64,000 bases of DNA from JAGQYP01 sp041392305 (lineage in GTDB: Bacteria > Bacteroidota > Bacteroidia > Flavobacteriales_D > Crocinitomicaceae). Under the pieces are notes generated by a model. It worked only from the letters and a program-made list of their open reading frames with translations. It did no database searches and had not been told where the DNA came from. Location of the stretch: assembly GCA_041392305.1 (NCBI GenBank), contig JAWKMJ010000018.1, positions 1-64,000 on the forward strand, written 5' to 3'. Both the position numbers and the translations under genes were made by a program. Shown here in pieces: positions 45,467-53,151 of this stretch (its first letter is position 1; each line of letters opens with the position of its first letter).

Positions 45467-46858
45467 AAATAGCACAGAGCTCTCAAGATAATTGGGGATT
45501 TCTACATTCCAATCCAAAATATCCTCAATCTTTTGCTTAAATGCCTTAGTACGATCAGGTTCACCATGTACCAAAAAGGTTTTCTTGGGCGCTTTCTGAA
45601 TACAGGAAATCCACTTCATCAATTCATCCTGATCCGCGTGTGCGGAAAGTCCCTCGGTGAATTCAACCTTACAATTCACTTTAACATTTTGACCGAAAAT
45701 AGATACATGCTCCGCACCTTCGAGTATTTCTCTACCTTTTGTCCCTTCGGCTTGATAACCAACAATGATTAAAGTGTCGTTATAGTTAGGTAAACGGTTG
45801 TATAAATGATGCATGATCCTTCCTCCCTGCATCATTCCACTTGCAGATATGATAATGGCATCTTTTTCAATCAAATTGAGTGCAATTGAATCCTGATGAG
45901 AATTGATGATTTTTAAATTCTTCCTTAAATCCAAAAAAGTATTATCCTCTTCCATTTGGGCAAAATTCAATTTATGGAATCGATGATGTTTCACATACAA
46001 TTGGGTAGCAGAAATCGCCATTGGTGAATCCATATAAACATTTACAGGTGGAATCATTTTCTTTTTAAATAACTCATTCAGAAAATAAAGAATGTTCTGA
46101 GTTCGCCCAATTGAAAACGCAGGGATGAGCACGACTCCTCCCCTATTAAATGTTTCAGAAAAAATTCTTTTAAAATCTTCCATCGGGTACTCATAGGGGT
46201 TGGAACGATCCCCATAAGTGGATTCCACAAACAAAATATCTGTTTGTTTGACCGGATCAGGGGTATAAAGTATAGGATCGTTATAGCGACCCAGGTCACC
46301 TGAGAAAACCAATTTCTTCGATTGTTGATCTCCTTTCAGAAAAACTTCTACTATAGAAGCCCCTAAAATATGTCCAGCATTCTTGAAATTGATGGAAATC
46401 TGATCATTTAAAGCAAATCGCTCATGAAAATCATAGCCAATTAAATTGGGTAAAACCAATTCTACATCTTCGGAATCGTACAATGGTTTGGGATCTTTAT
46501 GTCTAGAATATCCTTTTTTCTTAGCCCATTCAGCCTCTTCTTCCTGCAGTTTCGCAGAATCCTTCAATAAAAGTTCGACCAAATCACAACTCGCGATAGT
46601 GCAATGTACTTTTCCTTGATATCCATTTTTAAATAGTCGCGGTAAATATCCTGAATGATCCAAATGAGCATGAGTCAAAACTACGGCATCAATGGTGGAG
46701 GGATCAATTGGAAAATCATCCCAGTTTCGCTCACGAATATCTCGTGGACCTTGAAAAAGTCCGCAATCAATCATCAACCGGAAGTCATCTATCTCCAATA
46801 AATACTTGGATCCTGTAACGGTTCCTGCTCCTCCTAAAAACTTCACTCTAACGTCCAT
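45455..46858 (-). CDS. MBL-fold beta-CASP ribonuclease-like protein
   Basis: This 467-residue protein has the metallo-beta-lactamase motifs LTHAHLDHSG, GHILGAS and FSGDLGR, then a beta-CASP insert (VLIPAFSIGRTQNIL, MDSPMAISAT, IISASGMMQGGRIMHHL) and a C-terminal RMMBL motif VEFTEGLSAHADQDEL with FLVHGEPDR. These are hallmarks of CPSF-73/YSH1-like RNA processing nucleases. It acts in the cytoplasm on RNA. Bacterial members are less well studied; the substrate is unknown. Confidence 0.92.
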   Translation of the reverse strand: MDVRVKFLGGAGTVTGSKYLLEIDDFRLMIDCGLFQGPRDIRERNWDDFPIDPSTIDAVVLTHAHLDHSGYLPRLFKNGYQGKVHCTIASCDLVELLLKDSAKLQEEEAEWAKKKGYSRHKDPKPLYDSEDVELVLPNLIGYDFHERFALNDQISINFKNAGHILGASIVEVFLKGDQQSKKLVFSGDLGRYNDPILYTPDPVKQTDILFVESTYGDRSNPYEYPMEDFKRIFSETFNRGGVVLIPAFSIGRTQNILYFLNELFKKKMIPPVNVYMDSPMAISATQLYVKHHRFHKLNFAQMEEDNTFLDLRKNLKIINSHQDSIALNLIEKDAIIISASGMMQGGRIMHHLYNRLPNYNDTLIIVGYQAEGTKGREILEGAEHVSIFGQNVKVNCKVEFTEGLSAHADQDELMKWISCIQKAPKKTFLVHGEPDRTKAFKQKIEDILDWNVEIPNYLESSVLFSGI

Positions 46859-47018
46859 TCAATTTATCTTTATGGTATACTTGGTAGTCCTTAAACTTTA
46901 AACGGTCTGTCTATCCGTCAAAAAACCTTCCATGAAAATAGAAGAAATAGCTGAATATTTAACAGAACAGAAATAAAAATGAAAAAATTTTAAATTTACA
47001 TCGTTTTCTTACATTATT

Positions 47019-47034
47019 ATCGTAATTTTACGAT
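47019..47034 (+). promoter_or_regulatory. Predicted ArsR operator overlapping the -7 region
   Basis: Palindrome ATCGTAA-TT-TTACGAT with perfect 7-base arms. It contains a -7-like TAATTTTA (47023-47030) and sits 19 bases before the arsR ATG, as expected for autorepression by an ArsR protein that releases DNA on metalloid binding. Confidence 0.65.
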
Positions 47035-47052
47035 GTTAATTAATTGTCAGAA

Positions 47053-47379
47053 ATGGAAAAGTTTGATTCAAAAACAGTTGAAATCGCAGAAATAGCAAAA
47101 GCTCTTGGCCATCCAGCAAGAATTGAAATCATGAAAGTGCTAGCGGAAAAACAGATGTGCATTTGCGGAGAAATCGTTGAAATTCTACCCTTATCTCAAT
47201 CTACAGTTTCCCAGCATTTAAAAGAACTAAAAAAAATAGGCTTGATTCAAGGTGAAATTGAGGGTAAAAAATCTTGCTACTGTATTAACTGGGATCGATT
47301 ATTGCTCTTTCATGGTCATTTTGATGATTTCTTCCAAAATCTGCTCAACCAAAAGTCAAAATTTAATCAATGTTGTTAA
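47053..47379 (+). CDS. arsR: ArsR-family metalloid-responsive repressor
   Basis: This is a 108-residue winged-helix protein. The ATG at 47053 is preferred over the TTG at 47044, which would be too close to the promoter. ALGHPARIEIMKVLAE and STVSQHLKELKKIGLI form the DNA-binding part. Cys36 and Cys38 in QMCICGEI match the ELCVCDL metalloid site; further Cys75/77 and the C-terminal Cys107-108 pair may also bind. It controls the arsI-arsC-acr3 genes behind the palindrome at 47019. Confidence 0.9.
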   Translation: MEKFDSKTVEIAEIAKALGHPARIEIMKVLAEKQMCICGEIVEILPLSQSTVSQHLKELKKIGLIQGEIEGKKSCYCINWDRLLLFHGHFDDFFQNLLNQKSKFNQCC

Positions 47380-47381
47380 TT

Positions 47382-47945
47382 ATGAAAAAAGAAATTTTCC
47401 CAAGAATGCATGTTTCATGCTATGTTAAAGATTTAGATCAAACGATCGCATTTTACAACCAGTTTTTTGGTAAGGAACCTGATAAAATTAAAGAACAATA
47501 CACAAAATATGTTCTTGAATCTCCTTCTTTAATCATTTCATTTATAGAAAATAAGGATCGTGTCATGGCCAATTTTGGTCATCTTGGTTTTCAAGTTGAA
47601 ACTAAAGAAGAATTAGAGCAGAAATTGCAAATTGCCAAAGCCCAAGGAATTGTAAGTATAGAAGAAATTGGAACCAGCTGTTGTTATGCTGAACAAGATA
47701 AATTTTGGGTAACAGATCCAAGCGGCATTCAATGGGAAGTATATTATTTCCATAAGGATGTGGAATTCAATGATCCAAAATATGCTGACTCCATGGCTTC
47801 GCAATGCTGCAGTGGTAGTGGGGAGCAGGAGCAAGAGCAAGAGCAAGAGAGATTGGGTGAGAATGAGAATGAGAAGAAGAAGTTGAAGCTGGTGGATGTG
47901 AAGCAGGATAATTCGGTATGTGTGCCGGGTAATGGTTGTTGTTAG
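47382..47945 (+). CDS. arsI: ArsI/CadI-family VOC protein (C-As lyase-like) with repeat-encoded tail
   Basis: This is a 187-residue VOC-fold protein starting at the ATG at 47382, 2 bases after arsR. Metal ligands fitting ArsI are His10 (PRMHVSCYV), His67 (NFGHLGF) and Glu119 (QWEVYYF). The vicinal cysteines Cys100-Cys101 (GTSCCYAEQDKFWVTDP) fit the arsenic site. ArsI cleaves the C-As bond of trivalent methyl- or aryl-arsenicals. After residue 145 a tail of about 40 residues is encoded by GAGCAA hexamers (GEQEQEQEQE), with extra Cys180 and Cys186-187; this is longer than the family. Confidence 0.85.
   Translation: MKKEIFPRMHVSCYVKDLDQTIAFYNQFFGKEPDKIKEQYTKYVLESPSLIISFIENKDRVMANFGHLGFQVETKEELEQKLQIAKAQGIVSIEEIGTSCCYAEQDKFWVTDPSGIQWEVYYFHKDVEFNDPKYADSMASQCCSGSGEQEQEQEQERLGENENEKKKLKLVDVKQDNSVCVPGNGCC
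47820..47851. repeat. GAGCAA hexamer microsatellite inside arsI
   Basis: The hexamers GAGCAG, GAGCAA, GAGCAA, GAGCAA run in frame and encode a Glu-Gln tract. The same word makes up much of the array at 40565-40732. Because the unit is a multiple of three, copy changes keep the frame. Confidence 0.75.
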
Positions 47946-47947
47946 GT

Positions 47948-48361
47948 ATGAAGAACATTTTAGTGCTTTGTACAGGGAATTCATGCAGGTCGCAAATGGC
48001 GCATGGATATTTGGAACATTTTTTAAAAGATAAAGCGCAAATATTTAGTGCTGGGGTTGTTACACACGGATTAAATATACTGGCCGTAAAATTCATGAAA
48101 GAAGATGGAATTGATATTTCAAATCATACTTCCAACTTGATTGATGATTATATGGACATCCAGTTTGACCTGATTTTAACTGTTTGTGATCATGCAAATG
48201 AGACTTGCCCCTATTTCCCTTCAACTGCTCAAAAACTGCATAAGAATTTCGAGGATCCGAGCAAATTTATTGGAGATGAAGAAGCTACAGCGGCTAAATT
48301 TAGAATGGTCAGAGATCAAATTAAAAACTACTGCCAAAAGTTGGCTCAACATTTAAACTAA
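47948..48361 (+). CDS. arsC: Arsenate reductase, thioredoxin-coupled LMW-phosphatase type
   Basis: This 137-residue protein starts at the ATG at 47948, two bases after the arsI stop. The P-loop CX5R is Cys8 to Arg14 (LCTGNSCRSQMAHG). Cys80 and Cys87 (TVCDHANETCPYFP) correspond to the Cys82/Cys89 relay of the staphylococcal enzyme. It reduces arsenate to arsenite, which Acr3 exports. Confidence 0.93.
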   Translation: MKNILVLCTGNSCRSQMAHGYLEHFLKDKAQIFSAGVVTHGLNILAVKFMKEDGIDISNHTSNLIDDYMDIQFDLILTVCDHANETCPYFPSTAQKLHKNFEDPSKFIGDEEATAAKFRMVRDQIKNYCQKLAQHLN

Positions 48362-48363
48362 TC

Positions 48364-49392
48364 ATGGGAAAATCAAAACAAATTGGATTCTTTGAAAAAT
48401 ACTTGACTGTATGGGTACTTGCTTGCATTGTTCTGGGCATTCTATTAGGAAGTTCATTTAAAGAAAATGTGGCATTTATATCAGAAACGGAATTGTATGG
48501 GGTTAATGTTTATGTGGCTATTTTAATTTGGTTGATGATCTATCCTATGATGGTCCAAATTGATTTTACCTCACTCAAAAATGTAAAAAGTGATTCGAAA
48601 GGTCTTCTTTTGACCGTAATCGTGAATTGGCTCGTCAAACCTTTCACCATGGCGCTTTTTGCCTGGATATTCTTTGATTATATCTACAAAGGTATTCTGG
48701 AGCCTGATTTGGCTGATCAATATATTGCAGGGGCCATTTTATTGGGTGCTGCCCCTTGCACTGCGATGGTTTTTGTCTGGTCCTACTTATCGGATGGAGA
48801 TGCGAAATACACGCTGATTCAAGTTTCGATCAATGATTTGATCTTATTAGTAGCTTTCATTCCAATTGTGCAATTTTTATTAGGAATTACTGATTTGGTG
48901 ATCCCTTATGAAGTCCTCATTTCTTCTGTAGTAACTTTCGTTGTGATTCCTTTGGTAGCCGGAATGTTGTCGAATGTTTATCTGCAAAAACTTAAAGGAG
49001 AAGAATGGTTTAAATCTAAATTTTTGCCTGTTCTTAAACCTATTTCCATTCTTGCATTACTTCTCACCTTGGTACTATTATTCATGTTTCAGGGTGATGT
49101 GATTTCAAAAAAACCATTGACCATCCTTTTGATTGCCATTCCCCTGACAATTCAAACTTATTTCATCTTTTTCCTAACCTGGTTTATAGGCAAAATTATT
49201 CGCATCCGATATGCCGTTTGTGCGCCAAGTTCCATGATTGCAGCCTCCAATTTTTTTGAATTAGCTGTAGCCGTGTCTATTTCACTTTTTGGATTAAATT
49301 CCGGTGCTTCACTTACAACTGTGGTTGGTGTACTCATCGAAGTCCCTGTCATGTTGTCTCTAGTGTGGATCGCGAAACGATGGAAATATTAA
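48364..49392 (+). CDS. acr3: Acr3 arsenite efflux permease
   Basis: This is a 342-residue, ten-helix protein of the BASS/ACR3 superfamily. The conserved reactive cysteine is Cys132 in LLGAAPCTAMVFVWSYLSDGDA; the ending CAPSSMIAASNFFELAVAVS is also diagnostic. It exports arsenite across the inner membrane using the proton gradient. Last gene of the ars operon, 2 bases after arsC. Confidence 0.95.
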   Translation: MGKSKQIGFFEKYLTVWVLACIVLGILLGSSFKENVAFISETELYGVNVYVAILIWLMIYPMMVQIDFTSLKNVKSDSKGLLLTVIVNWLVKPFTMALFAWIFFDYIYKGILEPDLADQYIAGAILLGAAPCTAMVFVWSYLSDGDAKYTLIQVSINDLILLVAFIPIVQFLLGITDLVIPYEVLISSVVTFVVIPLVAGMLSNVYLQKLKGEEWFKSKFLPVLKPISILALLLTLVLLFMFQGDVISKKPLTILLIAIPLTIQTYFIFFLTWFIGKIIRIRYAVCAPSSMIAASNFFELAVAVSISLFGLNSGASLTTVVGVLIEVPVMLSLVWIAKRWKY

Positions 49393-49431
49393 ACTAATTT
49401 TTTATCTTCGTATAAATTAAACTAAAAACTT

Positions 49432-49815
49432 ATGAAGGTTTTCGCTACACTTTTGATCGGATTTTCTTTCTTAATTTTAGGAAGTTGTGAATCTGACTGG
49501 CCAAAAAAGGATGATGACATCACGGATTGCATCAAAGAAAAAGCTGAAAGAGGAGATGATGATTTTAATGACTACAAGTTTGTTTACAAGTATGTTAAGA
49601 AAGATGGACAGGGAGTTACGGAAAAACTTGTGTATTTCAGATTCGTAAATGCAAATGATTCTGAAACCAATGACGAATTGGTGGATAAAGGTTGTAATTT
49701 AATTTGTGAGCCTCAAAGAGGAGTTTATAGCGGTCTAACTGGAGATTGCGCAACCCCATTGTTTAATGATCCTCAAGAATGGACTTTAATATGGACAAAT
49801 CCTAAACTTAAGTAG
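49432..49815 (+). CDS. Small lipoprotein of unknown function
   Basis: This 127-residue protein has a lipoprotein signal peptide with lipobox LGSC (Cys19). The mature part is rich in Asp/Lys (DWPKKDDDITDCIKEKAERG) and has three to four Cys. I do not recognise the family. It starts 39 bases after acr3 but has its own TATCTTCG -7-like sequence, so it need not belong to the ars operon. It converges with the GT4 gene and overlaps it by 8 bases. Confidence 0.6.
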   Translation: MKVFATLLIGFSFLILGSCESDWPKKDDDITDCIKEKAERGDDDFNDYKFVYKYVKKDGQGVTEKLVYFRFVNANDSETNDELVDKGCNLICEPQRGVYSGLTGDCATPLFNDPQEWTLIWTNPKLK

Positions 49816-50935
49816 GTAGGTCCGTCTCCAAAATATTTAAAATCTTATCCCGGTCAAATCTTTCATGAATTGATCGGGATATTTTTTTTGAATCAAATTG
49901 ATCATATTTTTCATGCATTTGCAGCATCGCCTGAAGTAAATCTTCCTCATTCTGCTTTTCAATCAATATCGAATTCTCAATATTTAAAAATTCTTCTGGT
50001 CCGCCCGACTTGGTTGATACTACTGGTTTCCCCGCCATTAAAGCCTCAGAGAGGACCATCCCGAAAGTCTCAAAGTTGGAATTGGATACCAAAAACTTAC
50101 AAGAAGCTATTTCTTGAAGGGTCTTTTTATTCTCCAATCGCCCTAAAAAATGGACTAAATTTTCCAACCCTAGTTCTTTGTTTAATTTCTTCAAATCTGA
50201 TTCCGAACTTCCCCCTCCTACAATCTTTAATTGGTATTCGCTTCGGATTTGCACGAAATGTTTGAAGGCTCTCAATACTCCTGAAATATTCTTTACTTCA
50301 TCCTCTAGATCTCCAACAACTAAAATGGTAGGCTGATCTGAAGGAGAACCCAATCGAACTGAATCTTCAATCACATTAGGCACTATTTGAATTCCAGATA
50401 TCTTAAGTTGTTGTTCCATGCCTTTTTTCAGGTATTCAGACACAGCAAAAACGCTTTGTGCCTTACCTACCAGCCTTTTGTAGAATCTCTTTTTATATCC
50501 TGATTTTCTATTGAATTTACCATTTACAAATCCCGACCAATGCTCGATCAAACTGTAGGAAATCCCTTCTTTTCTTAAATGGTAATAAGGTAAAAAACCT
50601 GTTTTTGCTCCGATATTGACAAAACAATGTTTCGGCCTTCCTTCCAAACTCGCATACACCTCTTTTTGAAAACGGTAATACATATAAGGATTGAAAACCT
50701 TCATCAGTCTTTTGAATGGACGATAATAGACTATATATTCCTCCAGTTTTCCATTTTTTTTGTAGTCTACTTTTGGTTTTGAACTATTCCAATTCGGACA
50801 CAAATAAATGACAACGACTCTGTGTTTGTTCGCCAACAATTCAGCATGCTTTCGAACAAATATGCCTAGTTGTGGGTCGTCCACATTCGGATACCATTTG
50901 GTGAGCCATAAGATGTAATCCTTGTTTTCTTGCAT
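49808..50935 (-). CDS. GT4-family glycosyltransferase
   Basis: This 375-residue GT-B enzyme starts at the ATG at 50935; the upstream TTG at 50944 is less likely. The N-terminal half has WLTKWYPNVDDPQLGIFVRKHAE. The C-terminal nucleotide-sugar half has ILVVGDLEDEVKNISGVLRAF, LVHFLGRLENK, and the EX7E motif in SNFETFGMVLSEALMAGKPVV. It is retaining; donor and acceptor are unknown. Single-gene unit. Confidence 0.88.
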   Translation of the reverse strand: MQENKDYILWLTKWYPNVDDPQLGIFVRKHAELLANKHRVVVIYLCPNWNSSKPKVDYKKNGKLEEYIVYYRPFKRLMKVFNPYMYYRFQKEVYASLEGRPKHCFVNIGAKTGFLPYYHLRKEGISYSLIEHWSGFVNGKFNRKSGYKKRFYKRLVGKAQSVFAVSEYLKKGMEQQLKISGIQIVPNVIEDSVRLGSPSDQPTILVVGDLEDEVKNISGVLRAFKHFVQIRSEYQLKIVGGGSSESDLKKLNKELGLENLVHFLGRLENKKTLQEIASCKFLVSNSNFETFGMVLSEALMAGKPVVSTKSGGPEEFLNIENSILIEKQNEEDLLQAMLQMHEKYDQFDSKKISRSIHERFDRDKILNILETDLPT

Positions 50936-50962
50936 TCTCCTCAAGAATAACGATTAAATTTC

Positions 50963-50970
50963 TATTTTTG
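50963..50970 (+). promoter_or_regulatory. Putative -7 box TATTTTTG
   Basis: Exact TAnnTTTG match 17 bases before the ChaN ATG, which would give a very short leader. No clear -33 box. Confidence 0.4.
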
Positions 50971-50987
50971 ATACAAATCGAAGCTTT

Positions 50988-51848
50988 ATGAAACATTTTC
51001 TACTTGTATTGGGAGTTTTAAGCACTATGATTGGCTGGAATCAGTCAGACAAACCCGCGTATTTGATATTTGATGGGGATGGGAAGGAAGTCAAATATTC
51101 TAAAATGATGAAAGATTTGTACGATGCTAGAGTGATTCTTTTTGGTGAATTCCATGACAATCCTATCTCACATTGGTTGCAATTTGAAATGACGGTAGAT
51201 CTCTACAATTCGAAGCGTTCAAATTTAGTTTTAGGAGCTGAAATGTTTGAAGCCGACAACCAACTAATTATTGACGAATATTTCAAAGATCAGATTTCAG
51301 ACAAGAGCTTTCAGGCTGAGTGCAGACTTTGGCCCAATTACAATACAGATTACAAACCTATTTTCGAATTTGCTAAAGAACAAAAGATCCCATTTATTGC
51401 GACAAACATTCCAAGAAGATACGCTTCCATGGTCTACAAAAAGGGAATGGAATCCCTCTACTCTATTGACTCCAACGCAAGAGAATATGTTGCTCCACTT
51501 CCAATTGAGGTGGATACAACTTTGTCGCAATACCAAAGTTTGATGCATTCCATGGGCGGACACGGAGGCGTGAATTTTGTTACAGCTCAAGCCATCAAAG
51601 ATGCCACAATGGCTTATTTCATTTTGAAAAACATGGATGAAAAATCAGTATTTCTCCATTTCAACGGAGCCTATCACTCTGACTACAAGCAAGGAATTAC
51701 GCACTATTTGAAAAAGAGTATTACGGCAAGCAATATCAAAACCATTACGACCGTAACTCAAGATGACATTTCCGAATTATCTGAGGAAAATAGAAAGAAA
51801 GCGGATTTTATTATTGTGGTGCCTACGAGTATGACTAGGACGCATTGA
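50988..51848 (+). CDS. ChaN-family haem-binding secreted protein
   Basis: This 286-residue protein has an N-terminal hydrophobic signal (MKHFLLVLGVLSTMIGW). The ChaN (DUF399) motifs are VILFGEFHDNPISHWLQFEM, GAEMFEADNQ, YKPIFEFAKEQKIPFIATNIPRRYA, a Met/His-rich MHSMGGHGG, and FNGAYHSDYKQGI. ChaN is an iron-regulated haem-binding lipoprotein in Campylobacter; no lipobox Cys is seen here. The downstream region is repeat-rich. Confidence 0.88.
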   Translation: MKHFLLVLGVLSTMIGWNQSDKPAYLIFDGDGKEVKYSKMMKDLYDARVILFGEFHDNPISHWLQFEMTVDLYNSKRSNLVLGAEMFEADNQLIIDEYFKDQISDKSFQAECRLWPNYNTDYKPIFEFAKEQKIPFIATNIPRRYASMVYKKGMESLYSIDSNAREYVAPLPIEVDTTLSQYQSLMHSMGGHGGVNFVTAQAIKDATMAYFILKNMDEKSVFLHFNGAYHSDYKQGITHYLKKSITASNIKTITTVTQDDISELSEENRKKADFIIVVPTSMTRTH

Positions 51849-51860
51849 TGGGTTTGATTG

Positions 51861-51916
51861 GATAGTTGGACATTTTGACTGTTCGACTGTTGGACTATTG
51901 GACTGTTGGATATTTA
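51861..51916. repeat. 8-base tandem repeat (GACTGTTG type), seven units
   Basis: Units GATAGTTG, GACATTTT, GACTGTTC, GACTGTTG, GACTATTG, GACTGTTG and GATATTTA follow one another in a strict 8-base period directly after the ChaN stop region. Confidence 0.75.
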
Positions 51917-51922
51917 GATTTT

Positions 51923-51988
51923 GCTGGTGCGAGCGTCACGCTCGTATCCATAGTGGTTTTTTGATATGAGTGTGACGCTCGCACCAGC
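51923..51988. repeat. REP-like palindromic element, inverted pair
   Basis: The left arm GCTGGTGCGAGCGTCACGCT (to 51950) and the right arm 51967-51988 (ending GACGCTCGCACCAGC) are inverted copies around a 16-base spacer. Each arm also has an internal palindrome GAGCG-TCA-CGCTC. GC content is far above the surroundings. Confidence 0.8.
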
Positions 51989-52110
51989 GAAGCGCCATTT
52001 GGAAGATTACTGGATTGATCCTTTCGACCTATTAACAGTAACACTATTAAACACTCTCTTTAATCCCTTCAGTAGTAACTAAGAAAAATCCAATTATAGA
52101 TTTAATTGGG

Positions 52111-52869
52111 TCATTTTGATTCGGTTTGAATTAAACACTCCATTATTTTGGATTTTAAATCCTCTAGTTCTTCTAAACTATGAGCATATGAAAGTAAGTA
52201 GACACCACCATAAAATTCTTTCTTTAATGTAAATGCTTTACCATTTATCTTGAAATCCATATGACTATTTTTCATAGATTTATTATGGATAAATTCACCT
52301 TGAATCAAATTTAATTTATTGCATAAAACATCATAATACAAAGGTGTTGTTTCTGGGTCTCTATCAATTAAAATTTCATTTCTTATAGGATTGTCCATAA
52401 GAATTTGTCGAGTATCAGGAGATAGTTCTATAACAGAGCCTTTTTCTTCAAAAAAACGTTTGTACCTCCTAATTTCTTGAATTGTTAGGTTTCCCTTTAT
52501 TGGTCTTTTTTTCTTCTTTCCATTCTTTTTAATAGAAATAAAAACAAGTTCAACGCCAAAATTTCTTATCCTTCCCGATTCGTAATGAAAATAAACTGAG
52601 AAATCTCTATACGACATCTCTCGTTTTCCAAGAACACTGTAAATTAAGACTCTATCATTTTTAAGAATTGTCTTTTTCCAAACATCTAAAATCAAAGGTA
52701 AAAGCATAAGGAGTTCCAGAGTTATAACAAAAATTATGGCCATACCCATGCTGTAAAATAATATATCAAAAAATGTAAATATGATTATTATACTCCACAT
52801 TGGGAAGTTGTAGATAGTCGTAAGATTGTTTTCCTTTTGCTGCAAGGGTTTGTCATTTGTTCCGTCCAA
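52111..52869 (-). CDS. Membrane protein of unknown function, flanked by REP-like copies
   Basis: This 252-residue protein is read from a TTG at 52869 (no ATG before codon 24). Two hydrophobic helices (about 20-45 and 46-64) precede a soluble domain with VWKKTILKNDRVLIYSVLGK and FSVYFHYESGRIRNFG, reminiscent of bacterial PH-like domains but not clear. The gene is more AT-rich than its neighbours, has its own intergenic gaps of over 250 bases, and lies between two copies of a REP-like element. I recognise no family. Confidence 0.55.
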   Translation of the reverse strand: MDGTNDKPLQQKENNLTTIYNFPMWSIIIIFTFFDILFYSMGMAIIFVITLELLMLLPLILDVWKKTILKNDRVLIYSVLGKREMSYRDFSVYFHYESGRIRNFGVELVFISIKKNGKKKKRPIKGNLTIQEIRRYKRFFEEKGSVIELSPDTRQILMDNPIRNEILIDRDPETTPLYYDVLCNKLNLIQGEFIHNKSMKNSHMDFKINGKAFTLKKEFYGGVYLLSYAHSLEELEDLKSKIMECLIQTESK

Positions 52870-52940
52870 TCTAAAATAGATTTATTGAATCTAGTAAATC
52901 TAAGAAAAATCTGTAAGACACCCTGAAAAAAGAAGCCCCC

Positions 52941-52968
52941 GCTGGTCCGAGCGTCACGCTCGTATCCA
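52941..52968. repeat. REP-like element, single copy
   Basis: Matches 51923-51950 in 27 of 28 positions (GCTGGTCCGAGCGTCACGCT and CGTATCCA) with the same internal palindrome. It stands alone, without an inverted partner nearby. Confidence 0.8.
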
Positions 52969-53151
52969 ACGCAGAAGTTAATCTACAAACGAATATAAAA
53001 GAATTACCCAATCAAACATTTCAATCAATGCCAAAAAACACCTTTCTTTCTCAAAAACATCCTATTATCATCAAAAAAACTATCAAAAATCAACAAGTCC
53101 TCAAAACCAAGTTCTTATATTTAGAGTTCGAAAAACTAAACTCTTTTGACT

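Noticed and set aside
47767..48096. Minus-strand ORFs opposite arsI and arsC
   Set aside because: Antisense shadows of motif-supported genes.
52111..52869. Transposase or toxin identity for the REP-flanked gene
   Set aside because: Two membrane helices and no DDE, HUH or nuclease motif; no antitoxin-like partner.
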